Below the pieces are notes generated by a model. It searched no databases. It was not told the origin of the DNA and saw only the letters and a list, made by a program, of their open reading frames with translations. A stretch of 64,000 nucleotides of DNA, taken from positions 2,914,001 to 2,978,000 of the forward strand of contig CBDCWA010000004.1 in the NCBI GenBank assembly GCA_965223255.1, given 5' to 3'. How positions within the stretch are numbered: the first letter of the stretch is position 1; each line of letters opens with the position of its first letter. The position numbers were made by a program, and so were the translations under genes. The stretch is from CBDCWA01 sp965223255. GTDB taxonomy: Bacteria; Pseudomonadota; Alphaproteobacteria; Rhizobiales; Hyphomicrobiaceae. Below, piece after piece: positions 26,794 through 36,171 of the stretch.

Positions 26794-28380
26794 TCACAGA
26801 TGTCCGGTACTGCGGCGCAAAAGATCTGCGGGGTTTGCAGGGAGTTGCTCACCTGTCCACACAACATATTGGTCCGGCCGTAGAAGTATATAGGGTGCCT
26901 CATAGATCGCGGTGTCTTTCGATGGTGCATCTCGAATAACCCGCATCGGAATGCCGAGCGCGGCAGCCGCCTCCTCCATGTCCTGTAGGCCCGCTCGATC
27001 GCAGCCGAACGCCAGCAGATTGAACTCACGCCCCAGCTCTTCATAAACGTTCTTGCCCGTTGTCAGTTTGCTGGGCGCGAGATGATGCCCTGGCCGCGCT
27101 TTAAACATGTGCTGGCCCTTTGCCGTGCACACGCCACCTTCGGGGCCGTCGATAACAGATGAGCCCTCATAACTTGGCTCATATTGCTGAAAGCGCGAAC
27201 CAAGGTCTGACTTGCGCGCATCCCAAGCGGCGGCGAAATCGCCTTCGTCCCGGTCGGGGTTGTGGCGCGCCAGAAACGCTGCATCGCGCTTGATGCGCTC
27301 GGCAATAAAATAGTCGGCGGTGTCTTTGAACACCGGACGCCGCTCGAGTGCATAGGAGTCGAGAAGCGCGTCGGCTCCCCAGCCGTCGAGGCAGGCGGCA
27401 AGTTTCCAACTCAGATTGACAGCATCTTCAAGTCCATTGTTGAGGCCGAAACCGCCATAGGGCGGATGACTATGTGCGGCGTCACCGGCGATGAAAACAC
27501 GTCCAACCCGGTAATCTTTCGCAATCGCAACCCTGAGATCCCAAAAGCCGACATGATCGAATTCGCATGTGCATTCAAAGCCGGCCGCCGCCTGGATCAT
27601 CGCACTGCAGTCGAACGAGTCGAGGCTAGCATCGGCCGGAACCGGTGCATGAAAAAACCAACCCTCGCCCACGTCGATACGACCGAAAAACCGCCAGTAG
27701 CCTTTGTCATGGGGATGCAGGACGCGGTAGGTTGAGCGTTCTGGATATTTAAGCAGGCCCTCATGCAGCTCACGTGAGCGAAACACGGCCAACAGCATTT
27801 TTTGATCAAAGTGCGGCCCGTCACGCTCTATCCCGACTTGTTCGCGAACCAGGGAATGTCCGCCATCACAGCCGACCAGATAGTCGGCCTCGATGGTTTC
27901 AGTATTGCCGGTCGCATTGTCGACAATGCCAATCTGGACACTGTCATTGTCCTGCGCGACGGTTTGCGCCGTCCACCCACGCCTAAAATCAGCGAGGTCG
28001 AGTGTGCCCAATTTTGTCCGCAAGACCTCTTCGAGACAATATTGGGGCAACCGTTCATTAGGCTGGAAGTAATAGTCCTTGACCACTTCACGACCTGGCG
28101 GCGCGTGCCAATATCTGCTCATCAGGTGGCGGTAGGCAGTCATTTCGCCAATTGGATAGCCCCTCGGCATCAGGCGCGCCGCGCGTAATTCTTTATCAAG
28201 TCCCCAGAAATAAAAGTGTTCAAGTGTTCGTGCGGTCAGATTTTGACCTTTCGGGATCTTACCAAGTGTCTGACGTTTTTCTAAGGTGACACTTGCGATT
28301 CCACGCATTGCGAGATCGAGAGCAAGTGCGACGCCGACCGGTCCGCCACCGACAATTGCAACTTGAGTTTGAACGCTCAC
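26794..28380 (-). CDS. FAD-dependent aromatic-ring hydroxylase, MhpA-like (528 aa)
   Basis: Class A flavin monooxygenase expected to hydroxylate a phenolic ring with NAD(P)H and O2. The dinucleotide site GGGPVGVALALDLAMRG is near the N-terminus, the DG motif appears as YLVGCDGGHSLVREQVG, and FIAGDAAHSHPPYGGFGLNNGLEDAVNL is the ribityl-binding GD motif. The C-terminus has the thioredoxin-like tail (ILLRPDQYVVWTG) typical of MhpA/PheA hydroxylases. It faces a LigB-type dioxygenase gene divergently, so hydroxylation followed by ring cleavage is likely. The 169 bases downstream hold no supported gene. Confidence 0.87.
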   Translation of the reverse strand: MSVQTQVAIVGGGPVGVALALDLAMRGIASVTLEKRQTLGKIPKGQNLTARTLEHFYFWGLDKELRAARLMPRGYPIGEMTAYRHLMSRYWHAPPGREVVKDYYFQPNERLPQYCLEEVLRTKLGTLDLADFRRGWTAQTVAQDNDSVQIGIVDNATGNTETIEADYLVGCDGGHSLVREQVGIERDGPHFDQKMLLAVFRSRELHEGLLKYPERSTYRVLHPHDKGYWRFFGRIDVGEGWFFHAPVPADASLDSFDCSAMIQAAAGFECTCEFDHVGFWDLRVAIAKDYRVGRVFIAGDAAHSHPPYGGFGLNNGLEDAVNLSWKLAACLDGWGADALLDSYALERRPVFKDTADYFIAERIKRDAAFLARHNPDRDEGDFAAAWDARKSDLGSRFQQYEPSYEGSSVIDGPEGGVCTAKGQHMFKARPGHHLAPSKLTTGKNVYEELGREFNLLAFGCDRAGLQDMEEAAAALGIPMRVIRDAPSKDTAIYEAPYILLRPDQYVVWTGEQLPANPADLLRRSTGHL

Positions 28381-28671
28381 AAGTACGCTCCCCGCGACAC
28401 GTCACTATCTTATCTTTTAGGCTCCCCAAAGAACCTAACTTCGCTATCCCTTAATCGTAATGCAGACCAGCGTCCGGCTCAATAAAATAGAGCAAGATGA
28501 CGGGCGCAACGCGCTGGTCAACGGACGCGTTCCGATGCGTCGTCAGTGCAACAATAGGAGATCGCGCCCAGGTCTGAAGCGCCTCTTTGGTGGCCCTGTA
28601 TGGCGTTCCAATATATGCTCCAGGATAACTGGTTTCATTTTGGCCCTGCTTACGGTCGAGGAGACATCGCC

Positions 28672-29670
28672 ATGGCGGATCTGGTACTGGCCATCGGCTG
28701 TTCACACAGTCCATTGTTGGCAAGCCCTCCCGAGGACTACGCCAAGCATGCCGAATTGGACGCCGGCGGCCGCCCACTTCTTGATCGGGCAGGTAATCGC
28801 GTCACCTACGGTGAGCTTCTCGCGGAAGCGCCGCCATCTCTGCAGGACGAAATATGCCTCGAGGTCCTCGAAGCCAAGCATCAGCGCTGCAATGCCGCCA
28901 TCGATCGTATCGCAGCAGCACTTAAGGATGCAGACCTCGATGTCCTGATCGTCATCGGCGATGACCAGCATGAGCAGTATTTCGATGACAATATGCCGTC
29001 GATACTGGTCTATTGGGGCGAGACGATTGCCAACCGAGAATTGCAGCTTCCTGAAGACGCCCCAGATTTTTGGAGGCGTGCGCGCTCACAGTTCCATGAG
29101 GCTGACGGTGTGCAAGAGTATCCGGTTTCATCGACGCTCGGCCTGCACCTCATCGAACACCTTATCGCCACAGATTTCGATGTCAGTCATGGCACAAGCC
29201 TGCGCAAGGCACGCGGCGAAGGGCACGCTTTTGGATTTGTTCACAAGCGCCTGATGCGTACTCGCATCGTGCCGATCGTCCCAATCGCGCTCAATACGTA
29301 TTTTCCACCAAACCAACCGCGACCGGCCCGATGTTATCAGCTTGGCCAACAGATCAGGGCGGCGGTGGCCGCATGGCCCGGTGACAAGCGAGTCGGTATC
29401 ATTGCCTCTGGTGGCCTGACGCATTTCACCATCGACGAGGAATTCGATCGCGCGTTTTTGGATGCCTGCAAATCCAACGATCAGAGTTATTTCAACAAAA
29501 TTGATACCAAGCGATTGCAATCCGGTAGCTCCGAAATGCGCAATTGGATCGTTGCAGCGGCGGCCGCCGCAAATTTGGAAACCAGCTGGCAGGACTATAT
29601 CCCGTGCTATCGATCGGCCGCGGGCACCGGCTGCGGCATGGGATTTGCAGTATGGTCCAAACATCAATAG
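28672..29670 (+). CDS. class III extradiol ring-cleavage dioxygenase, LigB-type (332 aa)
   Basis: Non-heme iron dioxygenase expected to open a catecholic ring by meta cleavage, as in protocatechuate 4,5-dioxygenase beta subunits. Likely ligands are His in IGCSHSPLLASPP and in VIGDDQHEQYF, and the GLTHF region near residue 245 also fits. The start is the ATG at 28672 with a GAGGAG site; the frame extends to 28600 but without support. No LigA alpha subunit is adjacent, as in single-polypeptide members. A paralogue lies at 62146. Confidence 0.85.
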   Translation: MADLVLAIGCSHSPLLASPPEDYAKHAELDAGGRPLLDRAGNRVTYGELLAEAPPSLQDEICLEVLEAKHQRCNAAIDRIAAALKDADLDVLIVIGDDQHEQYFDDNMPSILVYWGETIANRELQLPEDAPDFWRRARSQFHEADGVQEYPVSSTLGLHLIEHLIATDFDVSHGTSLRKARGEGHAFGFVHKRLMRTRIVPIVPIALNTYFPPNQPRPARCYQLGQQIRAAVAAWPGDKRVGIIASGGLTHFTIDEEFDRAFLDACKSNDQSYFNKIDTKRLQSGSSEMRNWIVAAAAAANLETSWQDYIPCYRSAAGTGCGMGFAVWSKHQ

Positions 29671-29735
29671 ACCTGCCTCCAAGGTCGGCTTGGACCGTCA
29701 AGGAGTGCAACATCAACACGTGAGGAAATGAGAGC

Positions 29736-30425
29736 ATGGCAACAATATTATTGATCCATGGTGCCTATCAGGGCGGTTGGATTTGGAAACCTGTGGCAAC
29801 ACGCCTGCGCGACAAGGGGCATTTGGTATTCGCGCCGTCGCTTGATGGCTGCGGTGAGCGCGCAAGCCAACTCAGACCAGGTATAACCAACGAAACGCAG
29901 GCGCAAGAACTCGCAGGCTTTCTTCGCTTCGAGGATTTGCACGACGTTGTCGTTGTCGGCACATCGGCAGGCGGGATGGTGGCAGCAAAGACGGCAGAGT
30001 TGGCGCGTGATCGCGTGGCCCGGGTTATGTTCGCAGATGCACTGGCCCTGATGCATGGCGAGTGCGTGAGAGACATCATTTCCAGCAGCATGCCGGTAGA
30101 GACCGAATTAGCCCTCGGACCGACACGTGACCACCGCTTCGATCGCTTCAAACTGGAGATGGATGAGGCGCTCGCGACCTGGGCCGCCGATCGCACCACA
30201 CTGCATCCGATCGCAACCTTTAATGAGCCTGTAGATTTGCCAGACTTTTGGGATCAAAGTTGGGACGCCTCAGTCGTATGCTGCCTGCAAGCTGGCAAGC
30301 CCGGCAAGCCGCACCAGCAGCGCGCCGCCGACAAGCTTGGCGCACGCTGGCACGAACTAGATACAGGCCACTACCCGATGCTGACCATGCCGGATGAGCT
30401 GACTGAACTTATCTTGACCGGCTAA
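29736..30425 (+). CDS. alpha/beta hydrolase (229 aa)
   Basis: Serine hydrolase of the esterase/salicylate-esterase-like type. The oxyanion-hole HG (LLIHGAYQGGWIWKPV) comes first, then the nucleophile elbow GTSAGG near residue 76 and the catalytic His in DTGHYPML near residue 212. It follows the dioxygenase gene by 65 bases with the same direction, so it may hydrolyse an ester substrate or a ring-cleavage product. Confidence 0.85.
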   Translation: MATILLIHGAYQGGWIWKPVATRLRDKGHLVFAPSLDGCGERASQLRPGITNETQAQELAGFLRFEDLHDVVVVGTSAGGMVAAKTAELARDRVARVMFADALALMHGECVRDIISSSMPVETELALGPTRDHRFDRFKLEMDEALATWAADRTTLHPIATFNEPVDLPDFWDQSWDASVVCCLQAGKPGKPHQQRAADKLGARWHELDTGHYPMLTMPDELTELILTG

Positions 30426-30485
30426 ATATACCCCGGCCGCTGAGCGGCAATGGTGCGCGAGGACCAGCATCGTGAGCGAAAAAGG

Positions 30486-31337
30486 CTAAATCTTTCCCTC
30501 GAAATCGCTGGCGTCGTGGCGTTCGTGAACCTGCTCTGAGGGATCTCCTGCTGTGCGATTGACCATCCGCCCGCGCTTCACCGCCGGCCGCTCATGCAGT
30601 GCCTTGGCCCAGCGGTTTACGTTGGCATAGCTATCGACTTGGAGAAATTCACTGGCATTGTATTGCTCGAACAGCACCAGGCCACCATACCAAGGCCAGA
30701 TCGCCATATCGGCAATCGAATAGTAATTGCCGGCAATAAAGTCGTTATCCGCCAGTTGCCGGTCGATAACGTCGAGCTGACGCTTGGTCTCCATCGCAAA
30801 TCGGTTGATCGCGTATTCGAGCTTCACCGGTGCATAGTGGTAGAAATGACCGAAGCCACCGCCGAGGTAAGGCGTGCTGCCCATCTGCCAAAACAACCAG
30901 TTTATGACTTCCGTCCGCTGTTCGGGATTGTTGCCTTGGAAGGCGCTGAACTTTTCGGCGAGATAGAGAAGGATGGCACCGGATTCGAACACCCTTCGAG
31001 GCTTATCGACGCTATGGTCGACCAGCGCCGGAATTTTTGAATTAGGATTGGCTGCAACAAACCCGCTTCCGAACTGGTCGCCTGCGTGGATGTCGATCAT
31101 CCAGGCATCGTATTCGGCGCCACTATGTCCGGCGGCCAACAGCTCCTCCAACATGATCGTCACCTTCACGCCGTTCGGGGTGCCGCGCGAATAGAGCTGC
31201 AAGGGATGTTTACCGATCGGCAATTCGCTATCATGCGTTGGCCCTGCCGTTGGCTTGTTGAGCGCCGCGTAGCGCCAATCGGCCTGCTCACCCATAGTCC
31301 AGACCTTAGGCGGAACGTAGTCAGATGTGTTGCTCAT
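30486..31337 (-). CDS. yghU: YghU-type glutathione transferase/disulfide reductase (283 aa)
   Basis: Nu-class glutathione S-transferase with a long N-terminal extension (PPKVWTMGEQADWRYAALNKPTAG) before the thioredoxin fold (LYSRGTPNGVKVTIMLEEL), typical of YghU/YfcG proteins that bind two glutathiones and act as disulfide-bond reductases. KIPALVD and the SGAILLYLAEKF segment fit the G-site, and the C-terminal helical domain follows. The ATG at 31337 has a GAGGAG site. Its neighbour downstream of the ATG-side gap is the lactonase gene in the same direction. Confidence 0.88.
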   Translation of the reverse strand: MSNTSDYVPPKVWTMGEQADWRYAALNKPTAGPTHDSELPIGKHPLQLYSRGTPNGVKVTIMLEELLAAGHSGAEYDAWMIDIHAGDQFGSGFVAANPNSKIPALVDHSVDKPRRVFESGAILLYLAEKFSAFQGNNPEQRTEVINWLFWQMGSTPYLGGGFGHFYHYAPVKLEYAINRFAMETKRQLDVIDRQLADNDFIAGNYYSIADMAIWPWYGGLVLFEQYNASEFLQVDSYANVNRWAKALHERPAVKRGRMVNRTAGDPSEQVHERHDASDFEGKI

Positions 31338-31383
31338 AATCTGCTCCTCAAATCGGTGTTGTCTGCATTACCGTTATCGCCGC

Positions 31384-32292
31384 TTAAACCGCTGCAAACC
31401 CGAACAGGCGCGCAGGATTGTCGACAAGAATGTTTTTTCGCAGCGCCTCATCAGGCGCAATCTCTGCCAGGATATCAAGCAAATCACCCTCATTCGGCGT
31501 CCGCCCAGGCGTAAATGTATTGCCGTGCGGCCAATCGGTTCCCCAGATCACGCGATCAGGCGCTACGGCCAGCACGGCTTGGGCGAAGGGCACCATGTCC
31601 ATAAACGGCAGGCCGTCTGCAATTTGCGCTTTGGCCACCGCACTGATCTTGTCGAAACTGCACAGCTTCACCCAGAACCGGTCGTCCTCGAGGAGCTGCA
31701 GAAGCAGCTTGAAGGCCGGCTGATCGATCCCATCGGCGCCTCTGACGCGGGCCATGTGATCGATAATTGTAACCGTCGGAAGCTTACGAATGAAGGCCTC
31801 GTGCGTGATGAGGTCTATCGGATCGACATGAAGGTCGAGAATCCAGTTGCGTTTTTGAAGGCTTGGCAGGTTCTCCAACAGGTGTTCTTCGCTGCCGGGA
31901 CGGTCCTTCATCAAGTGAAAGCGCGCGCCTCGTATGCCTCGGCCTGCGAGATCATCGAGGGCAAATTCATCGAACGAGCCGTCTATATTGGCAATCCCAC
32001 GTGCATTATCGCCAAGTTGCGCAATGGCATTCAGAATAACCCGATTATCGTAGCCATGCGCCGTCGGTGTCACGAAAACGACGCGGCTGAGACCGGTAAT
32101 TGCCTGCATATTGCGATAGTGCTCGATCGGAGCGGCAGGCGGTGTATAGCGGCGTTTCTCGGCATAGGGGAAGATATCAGGTGGTCCAAAGATATGGGCA
32201 TGCGTGTCGCATGCGCCGGGCGGCAGAGACCAATGTGGCGGCCGCGTATTGGGATCGGGCGGCAAACTAACCGGCAACGGAGAATTGGTCAT
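31384..32292 (-). CDS. amidohydrolase, 2-pyrone-4,6-dicarboxylate lactonase (LigI)-like (302 aa)
   Basis: TIM-barrel metal-dependent hydrolase of the amidohydrolase_2 family. Metal-binding HxH is in GACDTHAHIFGP near residue 30, strand motifs follow (LDLHVDPIDLI, TIIDHMAR), and the catalytic Asp is in WGTDWPHGN near residue 246. LigI opens the PDC lactone in the protocatechuate 4,5-cleavage pathway, which fits the nearby LigB-type gene. The exact lactone or aryl substrate is inferred. It precedes the YghU gene by 46 bases in one operon. Confidence 0.83.
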   Translation of the reverse strand: MTNSPLPVSLPPDPNTRPPHWSLPPGACDTHAHIFGPPDIFPYAEKRRYTPPAAPIEHYRNMQAITGLSRVVFVTPTAHGYDNRVILNAIAQLGDNARGIANIDGSFDEFALDDLAGRGIRGARFHLMKDRPGSEEHLLENLPSLQKRNWILDLHVDPIDLITHEAFIRKLPTVTIIDHMARVRGADGIDQPAFKLLLQLLEDDRFWVKLCSFDKISAVAKAQIADGLPFMDMVPFAQAVLAVAPDRVIWGTDWPHGNTFTPGRTPNEGDLLDILAEIAPDEALRKNILVDNPARLFGFAAV

Positions 32293-32560
32293 GTATCCCT
32301 CTTTGGCACATCATACTGTGACTGACTTCGCCTGTATTTGCGAGCGCTTCAATCCAGAGACTATGCCCGCAAACCTGAGACTGACAATAGGCGCCAGGAA
32401 ATCAAGGCAATAGCGCCATCCGTATTGCCCAATCGCGCACGCGATGATATCGCGGAAGGTGCTTCATCGACAAACAATGAGTCTCAAACCACCCACCAGG
32501 CATTGAGACAGAGCCATTGCGAAAGACCGAGCCCTTTCGCGCGCGCCATAGGATGGTCAC

Positions 32561-33787
32561 GTGACCCAGCCCGCCAGGATCGAGAGTTCAACCAGCGACC
32601 ATGTGCCTTGGCAGCACCAAGTGCCAATCTACATGGCTGGCATGTTCTCCAATGGCGCGATCCACCTTGCAGCCGTAATTATTCCCTTATGGATGCTGCG
32701 CATTGATCCCTCGCCGTTGCTGATTGGGATAGCGCTCGGCGCCCGCCAGGTCCTGCCGGTTCTATTGTCGATCCACGGTGGCGCCTTGATGGATCGCCTC
32801 GGCATTCGCAGGGTCATGATCTGGTTTTCTATTTTAGGCGTCGTGACACCGATACTGTTTCCCGCATTCCCGTTTTTGGCGGCGGTTATCGTCCTGCAAA
32901 TGCTGGGCGGAATCTCTGCCGCCATGGGTTGGATCGGTACACAGGCACAGATCGGTGCGCTCATGAAGGGCGCCCCCAAATATGCCGGTCGGGTCACATT
33001 CTTCAACCGCTTTGGCACGCTCATCGGCCCTCCTGCGACGGGTGCGGCCTGGGACCTTGGCGGCCCATGGGCCGGCTTCGGATTTCTAACCCTGTGGGGT
33101 CTGGCCCTGCTTATTGCCTGTCTCCTCATGCCTAAAGTGTCAGTGGATGAAACCATCGACCCATCCGCAAAGACGACTTGGCGCGATGCGCTGCCGCGGG
33201 TGGACGATTATGTATCCGCCTTCAAGCTGATGGCCATTCCGGCCATCGCCTTCGTGGTTGCCGTTACGCTATTGCGTCATTCGTCGAACGGGATTCTGAC
33301 ATCCTTCTATGTCGTCTGGCTGGAATCGATCGGCTACAAGGGGACCACAATCGGCATCCTGATTTCAGTCTCCTCGATTCTGGGCGGCCTCGGCTCGCTC
33401 AGCGCTGGATGGTTTGCGCGGGTTTTTTCAGCCTATTGGGTATTGGTTGCGAGCGTCTGCGGCGCAATCCTCATGGTGTCGCTGACACCGATCCTGGGGT
33501 CCTATCTCTTGTTGTTGCTCGCGTCTGCGCTAAGAGGCGGCTGTCTCGGTGTCAGCCAGCCATTGTTGATCTCGCTTCTCGTGCAAAACGCACCCGACGC
33601 ACGGGGCAAGGCAGTGGGTCTGCGCACGACCGTCAATAGGCTTGCCGTCTTGGCCACGCCGGTCTTCATGGGGGCCGTGGCCGAATTTGTTGGCATTGCC
33701 AATAGCTTTTACATTGTCGGCGCCGTTCTCATTGCTATGATGTTGGCGATTGCCCATCGCACGCATGGCGCATTTCACAAGACCTGA
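32561..33787 (+). CDS. MFS transporter (408 aa)
   Basis: Twelve-helix major facilitator permease. A loop 2-3 motif (GGALMDRLGIRRVMIWF) and central hydrophilic loop (about 195-215) are seen. The start is GTG at 32561; the first 20 residues are hydrophilic. It sits between the lactonase and a glutathione transferase gene of the catabolic region, so it could import the aromatic substrate or export a product. Confidence 0.83.
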   Translation: MTQPARIESSTSDHVPWQHQVPIYMAGMFSNGAIHLAAVIIPLWMLRIDPSPLLIGIALGARQVLPVLLSIHGGALMDRLGIRRVMIWFSILGVVTPILFPAFPFLAAVIVLQMLGGISAAMGWIGTQAQIGALMKGAPKYAGRVTFFNRFGTLIGPPATGAAWDLGGPWAGFGFLTLWGLALLIACLLMPKVSVDETIDPSAKTTWRDALPRVDDYVSAFKLMAIPAIAFVVAVTLLRHSSNGILTSFYVVWLESIGYKGTTIGILISVSSILGGLGSLSAGWFARVFSAYWVLVASVCGAILMVSLTPILGSYLLLLLASALRGGCLGVSQPLLISLLVQNAPDARGKAVGLRTTVNRLAVLATPVFMGAVAEFVGIANSFYIVGAVLIAMMLAIAHRTHGAFHKT

Positions 33788-33896
33788 CTGGTCACAGCGT
33801 TTGGCTGAATTCGGAAATAGTATACATTGCCCAAGTGAAATGCTGCTGCTAGGCAAATGTGTACAGACATTAGTCCCAGGGATGACGGAGATTACT

Positions 33897-34541
33897 ATGA
33901 AGCTCGAACTTTATTATGCACCGACGACGTGCGCCCTCGTACCCTTTGTCAACCTGACCGAGGCTGGCGCCGAATTCGAAGTGCATCCAATCAACTTCCG
34001 CAAGAAGCAACAGATGTCACCGGAATACATGCGCATCAACCCCAAGCACAAAGTGCCGGCATTGATTATCGACGGCAAGACGTTGACAGAAAACGTAGCG
34101 ATTAATGCATGGATCGCGGAACAATTTCCCGACAAGCAGCTGTTCCCCGGCGACAGCTGGTCGAAGACACAGGCCATTTCCATCCATTCCTGGTGTTCGG
34201 GTGGGATTCACCCGAACCTTTCAAGGATCAACGGTCCTGCAAAGTTCGGCGGTGTTGGTGAGGCCGAGACGACTGTCCGCGATGCAGCGATAGAGATGCT
34301 ATTCGACAACTTTTCAGTCGCAGACGAGATGCTCAAAGGTCGGGACTATTTTTTTGATCGGTATTCGACTTGTGATGCACATTTTTTCTGGTGTTTTAGG
34401 CGCGCAACGCAATTCAAGCTTGATTTGTCGAAGTTTCCAAATTGTCAGGCCCATTTCGATCGCATATTGCAACGTGACAGTGTCAAGAAAGTTTACGAAT
34501 TCGAAAATCAGGTGCTGACGACGTTCGCTGCCGCGGCTTAG
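33897..34541 (+). CDS. glutathione S-transferase, BphK/beta-class-like (214 aa)
   Basis: Thioredoxin-fold N-terminal domain (MKLELYYAPTTCALVPFVNL) with Cys10-12 region as in beta-class enzymes, VPALIIDG cis-Pro loop and LTENVAINAWIAEQFP G-site, then an all-helical domain (DRYSTCDAHFFWCFRRA). The start is ATG 33897 after GGAG; earlier in-frame starts would overlap the preceding MFS gene. Beta-class enzymes in aromatic clusters (BphK) dehalogenate or detoxify ring-cleavage products. Confidence 0.87.
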   Translation: MKLELYYAPTTCALVPFVNLTEAGAEFEVHPINFRKKQQMSPEYMRINPKHKVPALIIDGKTLTENVAINAWIAEQFPDKQLFPGDSWSKTQAISIHSWCSGGIHPNLSRINGPAKFGGVGEAETTVRDAAIEMLFDNFSVADEMLKGRDYFFDRYSTCDAHFFWCFRRATQFKLDLSKFPNCQAHFDRILQRDSVKKVYEFENQVLTTFAAAA

Positions 34542-34558
34542 GTGGCAAAAGCCAACCA

Positions 34559-34673
34559 CACGATGGCCAAGACCCTCGCCAGAGCCAAAATTGACTCTGG
34601 CTAAACCATCGTGCGTTAGGTGACTGACGCTTCAATGCTTCCAGGTTCATGCACAACTTGATGGTGCATGAAC
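34559..34673. terminator. stem-loops between convergent genes
   Basis: First structure: outer stem CACGATGG (34559-34566) with CCATCGTG (34606-34613), inner stem GCCAGAG (34578-34584) with CTCTGGC (34595-34601). Second: a perfect 10-bp stem GTTCATGCAC (34645-34654) with GTGCATGAAC (34664-34673), 9-base loop. They separate the convergent glutathione transferase and TPR genes. Neither has a clear T-tract, so termination is inferred from position. Confidence 0.35.
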
Positions 34674-34734
34674 TGCAATGCACCTTTCCTCAATTGACAG
34701 CCATCGTCTCCAAATCAATGCAACGCTAGTTGTT

Positions 34735-35931
34735 CTAGCGCCTCTGCTTGGCAAGCGCTTGCTTTGCAATGGCCATGTACTTGCGGTCGTTTTCGAGTAG
34801 CATGCCGCGCTTATCCATTTCCTCAAGCTTGGATACGACCTTTTGCCAGAAGAAATCGGGTTCGTATTTGGCCAACCTCCAATAGGACACCCAGAGGTCC
34901 CGTTGCCAGTTTGCATTTTTGGGATTGCGCTTTGTCAGCCGCTCAAAGATTTCGCGCGATGCCTTGAAATGGCGAAGTGCCTCAATGGGTTTGCCGCCTG
35001 CCCTCAGGAGATCGCCGACTTTATTATGCGAGACGGCTAGGTCCCGCTGCCAGCCTGTATTCGCCTTGTCAGTTTCGCCAAGGCGCTGACGAATGGCTAG
35101 CGAGGCTTGAAAGTGCACAAGGGCCCGTGCAAGTTGACCTTCGGTGCGCAGGACATCTCCGACCCGGTTATAGGACACCGAGAGATCACGCTGCCACGCC
35201 TTATTGTCCGGTTTTGCGCCGGCCAGCCTCTTCTTTATGGCAAGCGAGGCTTCATAGCTGTCGAGAGCCAGGGAAAGATCGTTTTGAGCGACCCGAACAT
35301 CACCGATCTTATCGAGCGCTGCGGATAAACTGAGCGACCACGTAGCGTCTTTCGGTTTAGCTTCGGCGAGACGTTTTCGGATCTCAAGTGAGGCTTCGTA
35401 GCTCTTGAGCGCATTTGCTAGATCTCCCCGCACCACCAAGGCATCGCCGCGTTCTCCGAGCGCATCGGATAACCAGCCCTGGGCTTCGAGGTCCTTCTTG
35501 TTCCGCCTAACAAGCGCACGCAACAGGTGTTCTGCAGCGGTTGCGTGGGCAATTTGCCTGTCTGTTTTGCCGACGATCCGAAAATTCCTGGCAATCTGCA
35601 AACGCATCCGGGCCTTTTCGCGATCTAACTCTGGCGACGCGTTCTCAATTTTCGAAAGATCCTTGATCAGGTGTTCTGCCTGCGCGAGCAATTTAAGCGT
35701 TTCCTGTCGCGGCACACCGAACCGGTTCGAGTGCCCCATGGCAGTGTCGACAATTCCGCCGACGCGCTTCAGCGTAAGCACGAGAAAAGCTTCATTCTTG
35801 CTTGCAGTGCGCTCGGCGATTGCGACCCCCGATGTCGCGACAACGCCGGCAAATGCAATCGCAACACTAGTCGGGCGGAGCAGCTGGGCCAATCGTCCGC
35901 CTCTTGCGTCCAGGCCACCGGGATTAGACAT
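34735..35931 (-). CDS. tetratricopeptide-repeat protein (398 aa)
   Basis: Scaffold-type protein with an N-terminal hydrophobic segment (SVAIAFAGVVATSGVAIA) that may anchor or export it. At least four TPR units of about 49 residues follow, each with GDxLxxxGxLxxALxxYxASLxIxxRLA and a linker NxxWQRDLSVSxNKVG. The ends diverge more than the middle copies. Proteins of this repeat style are common in Hyphomicrobiales. Partner and role are unknown. Confidence 0.8.
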   Translation of the reverse strand: MSNPGGLDARGGRLAQLLRPTSVAIAFAGVVATSGVAIAERTASKNEAFLVLTLKRVGGIVDTAMGHSNRFGVPRQETLKLLAQAEHLIKDLSKIENASPELDREKARMRLQIARNFRIVGKTDRQIAHATAAEHLLRALVRRNKKDLEAQGWLSDALGERGDALVVRGDLANALKSYEASLEIRKRLAEAKPKDATWSLSLSAALDKIGDVRVAQNDLSLALDSYEASLAIKKRLAGAKPDNKAWQRDLSVSYNRVGDVLRTEGQLARALVHFQASLAIRQRLGETDKANTGWQRDLAVSHNKVGDLLRAGGKPIEALRHFKASREIFERLTKRNPKNANWQRDLWVSYWRLAKYEPDFFWQKVVSKLEEMDKRGMLLENDRKYMAIAKQALAKQRR

Positions 35932-36171
35932 GACATCACCTGCACAGCATATTCAGAGTGACAATAGGCTTTAAGTTGGCGCTCCTCATCGGCAAATTTC
36001 AATTAAAAATTGTCGATGCAACATAATTGAAAATCAAATATTTTCAGTCACCTGAACAAATGGGTTATTAGTCTGTTTGAGCGCGAATTATTAAACGCGC
36101 ATAGCGCGCCCAAGTGGCTTTTTGTTGTCCAAACCGCACATTTCCGCTGGTCCAGCCAGTCATTCTCGCGG

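Noticed and set aside
31327..32325. Plus-strand open frame of 332 codons
   Set aside because: It is antisense to the LigI-like amidohydrolase, which has clear metal motifs.
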